64,000 nt of DNA from Paraburkholderia sp. BCC1884 (GTDB lineage: Bacteria > Pseudomonadota > Gammaproteobacteria > Burkholderiales > Burkholderiaceae): NCBI RefSeq assembly GCF_900996225.1, contig NZ_CAAJGL010000090.1:62001-126000 (forward strand). The letters run 5' to 3'. The notes under the pieces are model-generated. The model did not search any database. It saw nothing but the letters and a program-made list of their open reading frames with translations, and was not told the origin of the DNA. Of this stretch, positions 61,363 through 64,000 are shown piece by piece. Every line of letters starts with the position of its first letter. The first letter of the stretch is position 1. Both the position numbers and the translations under genes were made by a program.

Positions 61363-61809
61363 ATGAAAGACGCCCTGCTTGCCACCCTCATCGAAGAATA
61401 TTCGGCCGTCGAGGCGTTCGCCTCGATCCTCACGCTCGAGACCAAGGCATTAACCGCCTTGTCTCCGCTGGAACTGCTGCCGCCAATCGTCGAGAAGAAA
61501 ACCGAACTGATCGGCACGCTCGCCAGGCTCGAAGCCACCCGCGACGAACAGTTGGCCCAGATGGGCTTTCCGGCCGGCTGGTCCGGCATGGAACTCGCGG
61601 CCAGTACCGACGCGCGTCTGTCAGGCCAGTGGTCGTTGCTGCAGAAGGCCGCCGAACGCGCGCGCCGTTTCAATACCAGCAACGGTGAACTGATCCGCGT
61701 GCGGATGGACTACAACCAGCGAGCGCTGACGGCGCTGCAAGTGACCGTGCCCAAAAGGGCCGGCTTCTATGGACCGGACGGCCGTATTCCGGCGCAACCC
61801 GCCTTGTAA
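61363..61809 (+). CDS. flgN: FlgK/FlgL export chaperone FlgN
   Basis: The 148-residue helical protein has the FlgN pattern: ATLIEEYSAVEAFASILTLE, LLPPIVEKKTELIGTLARLE and NTSNGELIRVRMDYNQRALT. It follows flgM by about 94 bases and ends at a strong terminator. Confidence 0.92.
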   Translation: MKDALLATLIEEYSAVEAFASILTLETKALTALSPLELLPPIVEKKTELIGTLARLEATRDEQLAQMGFPAGWSGMELAASTDARLSGQWSLLQKAAERARRFNTSNGELIRVRMDYNQRALTALQVTVPKRAGFYGPDGRIPAQPAL

Positions 61810-61841
61810 AACGACGCGGTATTGCTGACTGATTGCATTGA

Positions 61842-61870
61842 AAAAGGGCTCGTCATCGACGAGCCCTTTT
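61842..61870 (+). terminator. Rho-independent terminator after flgN
   Basis: A perfect 13-bp stem, AAAAGGGCTCGTC pairing with GACGAGCCCTTTT around a three-base loop, followed by further T-rich sequence. The symmetric A/T ends allow it to act from either side. Confidence 0.93.
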
Positions 61871-61902
61871 GCTTTTCCCCGCCTGCTTTTCACTCCCCGC
61901 AG

Positions 61903-61956
61903 ATCGCCTCCATCGCCTCCATCGCCTCCATCGCCTCCATCGCCACCATCGCCGCC
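61903..61956. repeat. 9-bp tandem repeat
   Basis: ATCGCCTCC is repeated four times exactly, followed by two diverged units (ATCGCCACC and ATCGCCGCC). It lies in the non-coding stretch between flgN and hicA. The number of units may vary among strains. Apart from the terminator and this repeat, the 61810-62123 gap shows nothing recognisable. Confidence 0.85.
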
Positions 61957-62123
61957 TTAGCCATCCGGCCAGGTGGCGCGCAGCGCCACGCCGCGATCAA
62001 ATCTCGTTTCCCCCACTGAGGTTTTCCGCCCTCCGCGAGCCGCGTGTCAACGCTGCATTGAGGAGCCAGGAAGCTTCCACTAGCAAGGTTGTGTAATCGT
62101 GTGTACAGTTCGAGGAATGCAAT

Positions 62124-62302
62124 ATGAACAGTGCCGAAGTCATCAAACGGATTCATGCGGAAGGGTTGGCAGCTGGTCCGCGTCACGGGCAGCCATCATC
62201 ATTTTCGCCACGCGGTCCGGTCTCGTGACCATCCCGCATCCAAAGAAAGATCTTCCGCCCGGCACGCTGAACAGCATCCTGAAACAGGCAGGTCTGAAAT
62301 GA
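62124..62302 (+). pseudogene. hicA: hicA toxin remnant with two frameshifts
   Basis: Three reading frames in succession give parts of one HicA mRNA-interferase: MNSAEVIKRIHAEG from the ATG at 62124, then WQLVRVTGSHHHFRHA (with the catalytic His region GSHHHF) in the next frame, then SGLVTIPHPKKDLPPGTLNS and ILKQAGLK. The first shift is at about 62166-62168 (extra T in GGGTTGG) and the second near 62205-62212. The end overlaps hicB as in intact pairs. As given, no full-length toxin can be made without frameshifting. Confidence 0.8.
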
Positions 62303-62709
62303 AAAATCTGATTTTCCCGATCGCGATCGAGCCGGGCGATTCGCAGCAGGCGTTCGGCGTCGTCGTGCCCGACATTCCCGGTTGTTTTTCTGCGGGCGAC
62401 ACGCTGGAAGAAGCCTACGCGAATGCGAAAGAGGCCATCGAGTCGCATCTGGACACGTTGCTCGACGAGGGTATGCCGATTCCCGAACGGCTCACACTCG
62501 AGGAGCATCGGAGCAATCCGGACTTCGCGGGCTTCACCTGGGGTTTCGTGACCACCCGGAATATTCCCGCGCTCAAGAAGGCGGTGCGTATCAATATTTC
62601 GCTGCCTGAAGCGCTAGTTCAGGACATCGACGTCTATGCGCGGGCACGCGGCATGTCGCGCTCGGCGTTTCTCGCGCTGGCCGCGGAACATGAAATGGCA
62701 GACGCGTGA
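62299..62709 (+). CDS. hicB: HicB antitoxin
   Basis: The 136-residue antitoxin has the partial RNase-H-like HicB fold (FGVVVPDIPGCFSAGDTLEE, AYANAKEAIESHLDTLLDEG) and a C-terminal ribbon-helix-helix DNA-binding part, KAVRINISLPEALVQDIDVY with MSRSAFLALAAEHEM. ATG at 62299 overlaps the hicA stop. The gene is intact although its toxin is not. Confidence 0.92.
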   Translation: MKNLIFPIAIEPGDSQQAFGVVVPDIPGCFSAGDTLEEAYANAKEAIESHLDTLLDEGMPIPERLTLEEHRSNPDFAGFTWGFVTTRNIPALKKAVRINISLPEALVQDIDVYARARGMSRSAFLALAAEHEMADA

Positions 62710-62715
62710 GGCAAA

Positions 62716-62731
62716 AGCGCCGTGCGGCGCT
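62716..62731 (-). terminator. Short hairpin at the fliA end
   Basis: AGCGCCG - two bases - CGGCGCT, followed on the minus strand by TTTTGCC, lies between the convergent hicB and fliA. It probably ends the fliA transcript. Confidence 0.6.
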
Positions 62732-62764
62732 CCCGCTCGTCCACGCGGTGACTGACTGAAAACG

Positions 62765-63499
62765 TCAGGTTGCCTCGGCGTTGGCCCAGGTCATCTCACG
62801 CAGGCGGGTGCGCAAACGGGCCACCGCCTGGCTGTGCAGCTGGCACACACGCGATTCGCTCACTTCCATCACCGCGCCGATTTCGCGCAGGTTCATGCCG
62901 CGTTCGTAGTACAGCGACATCAGCAGCTTTTCGCGTTCGGGCAGGCGATCGATCGCCTCCACCAGCGCCGAGCGCAGGCTGTCGTCGAGCAGCGCCGACA
63001 GCGGATCCGAATGATCGACGCAGTAGCGGTCGAGGAACGGCTCGTCATCCGCCGAACGGTCGAAGTCTTCGTAATAGATCAGTTGGCTGCCGTGCAGATC
63101 CTGCAGCATCGACTGATACTCGTCGAGCGGCATTTGCAGGTGCTCGGCGATCTCCGTTTCGCTCGCCGAGCGGCCCAGATTCTGCTCCACCTTATGCACC
63201 GCAGTTTCCACTTCGCGTGACGTGCGTCGCAGGCTACGCGGCAACCAGTCGTTGCTGCGCAACTCGTCGAGCATCGCGCCACGAATCCGCTGGCTGGCAT
63301 AGGTCTCGAACTGCGCGCCCTGGTCTTCCTTGTAGCGGCTCGCCGCGTCCAGCAGCCCGATCATGCCAGCCTGAATCAGGTCGTCCAGATCGACGCTCGC
63401 CGGCATTTTGGCGACGAGCTGCAAGCCGAGTCGACGCACGAGTGGTGCGTACTTGGTCAGAACTTCGGCTTGGGAAATCTTTCCCTGAGCGTTATACAT
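62765..63499 (-). CDS. fliA: Flagellar sigma factor FliA (sigma-28)
   Basis: The 244-residue sigma factor has region 2 (SVDLDDLIQAGMIGLLDAAS, QFETYASQRIRGAMLDELRS), region 3 (LGRSASETEIAEHLQMPLDE) and a region 4 helix-turn-helix MNLREIGAVMEVSESRVCQL. ATG is at 63499. It would recognise the four late promoters described in this window. It follows flhG by 28 bases. Confidence 0.97.
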   Translation of the reverse strand: MYNAQGKISQAEVLTKYAPLVRRLGLQLVAKMPASVDLDDLIQAGMIGLLDAASRYKEDQGAQFETYASQRIRGAMLDELRSNDWLPRSLRRTSREVETAVHKVEQNLGRSASETEIAEHLQMPLDEYQSMLQDLHGSQLIYYEDFDRSADDEPFLDRYCVDHSDPLSALLDDSLRSALVEAIDRLPEREKLLMSLYYERGMNLREIGAVMEVSESRVCQLHSQAVARLRTRLREMTWANAEAT

Positions 63500-63527
63500 C
63501 GTGCTCCCCTTGTCCTTGTGCCGCCTC

Positions 63528-64000
63528 TCAGGCGTGCTGCGCAGACGGTTGGTCGGCGTGTTGCGCCGCTGTAACTGTCGCAGGCGCCAGATAAGGCGTG
63601 TGCGACGACATCGCTGACCGCATCGGCCAGTACTGCAATTCGGCGGCGAGCTGCCGGAAGTCGCGCGCAGCCGGTGTCGATGGGAACGCATCGACGACAC
63701 AACGCGACAACTCCAGGGCTCGTGCCATCCGCGCATCGGCGGTAATGCAACCAGCGTCTTCCAGCGCCACCGTCAGGTAGCGCCCGGCCACGCCGGCAAG
63801 ATTGGCAAAGGCGGTGCGCGCATCGGCGGCGCTTTGCGCGTTGTTCACCAGCACACGAAACTGTGCGGTGGCATGCGCGTAGTGCAGGCGCTTCATGCAC
63901 GCGTAGGCCTCGGTGATCGCCTGAGCCGCCATGCGCGTGACGATCATTACGTCGTGCGCCTGCATGGCGAGCGGCGAAAGATGGCCCTGTTGATCGACTT
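63528..64000 (-). CDS. flhG: FlhG-type MinD/ParA ATPase, C-terminal part
   Basis: The gene runs off the right edge; 157 C-terminal residues are visible. They read GHLSPLAMQAHDVMIVTRMA, then AITEAYACMKRLHYAHATAQ and FRVLVNNAQSAADARTAFAN, matching the distal half of FlhG (FleN), with a final Ala-rich tail. FlhG controls flagellar number together with FlhF. The position before fliA is the usual flhF-flhG-fliA order. The Walker motifs lie outside the window. Confidence 0.85.
   Translation of the reverse strand, partial: VDQQGHLSPLAMQAHDVMIVTRMAAQAITEAYACMKRLHYAHATAQFRVLVNNAQSAADARTAFANLAGVAGRYLTVALEDAGCITADARMARALELSRCVVDAFPSTPAARDFRQLAAELQYWPMRSAMSSHTPYLAPATVTAAQHADQPSAQHA

Noticed and set aside
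61903..61956. CRISPR-like short repeats
   Set aside because: Nine-base units are contiguous with no spacers, so this is a simple tandem repeat.

Overview
The window reads as a chromosomal segment of a high-GC betaproteobacterium of the Burkholderiaceae, most likely Paraburkholderia. The grounds are the SAH-riboswitch-controlled ahcY operon, the pxpBCA/DUF969/DUF979 and dppABCDF clusters, and a large polar-type flagellar cluster with its own FliA and FlhG. This assignment rests on gene content, organisation and codon use, not on a database match. No tRNA, rRNA, CRISPR array, transposase or prophage was seen.

1-10,209, metabolism and envelope: the start of an NAD-dependent epimerase, the soluble lytic transglycosylase gene slt, 5-formyl-THF cyclo-ligase, a MarR-type regulator divergent from pxpB-pxpC-pxpA (ATP-dependent 5-oxoprolinase), two membrane proteins (DUF969/DUF979) that probably move its substrate, and a TPR protein with a glycosyltransferase-like tail. 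10,210-19,230: a leftward dipeptide ABC transport operon with two tandem dppA paralogues, dppB, dppC, dppD, dppF and a TraB/GumN gene at its end. 19,232-22,170: a leftward operon ahcY - small membrane protein - metF behind an SAH riboswitch. 22,230-30,680: a glycosyltransferase, lrgB/cidA with a divergent LysR regulator, a GMC oxidoreductase, an AidB-like acyl-CoA dehydrogenase and a coniferyl-aldehyde-type dehydrogenase.

30,690-64,000, flagellum. Leftward: fliE, then fliS-fliT-fliK2-flhX. Rightward: fliFGHIJK, then a 0.5-kb near-perfect palindromic element, then fliLMNOPQR. Leftward: flgBCDEFGHIJ, ycgR, flgK, flgL. Rightward: flgA, flgM, flgN. The cluster ends with a hicA remnant plus hicB, then leftward flhG and fliA. 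Four sequences fit the FliA (sigma-28) promoter pattern, upstream of fliS, ycgR, flgK and flgM. All four genes are late functions: the filament chaperone, the c-di-GMP brake, the hook-filament junction and the anti-sigma factor. The two divergent early promoter regions (fliE/fliF and flgB/flgA) share a different spaced motif.

The most unusual item is the palindromic element at 41,326-41,826 between fliK and fliL. It has 91-bp perfect arms, each carrying its own 26-bp palindrome. The flanking DNA is G+T-rich on one side and A+C-rich on the other, mirrored about the element, and this distorts codon use at the end of fliK. Other points of note are the doubly frameshifted hicA beside an intact hicB, FlgA and FliI with long low-complexity extensions, and a GC palindrome translated within the N-terminus of DppD.
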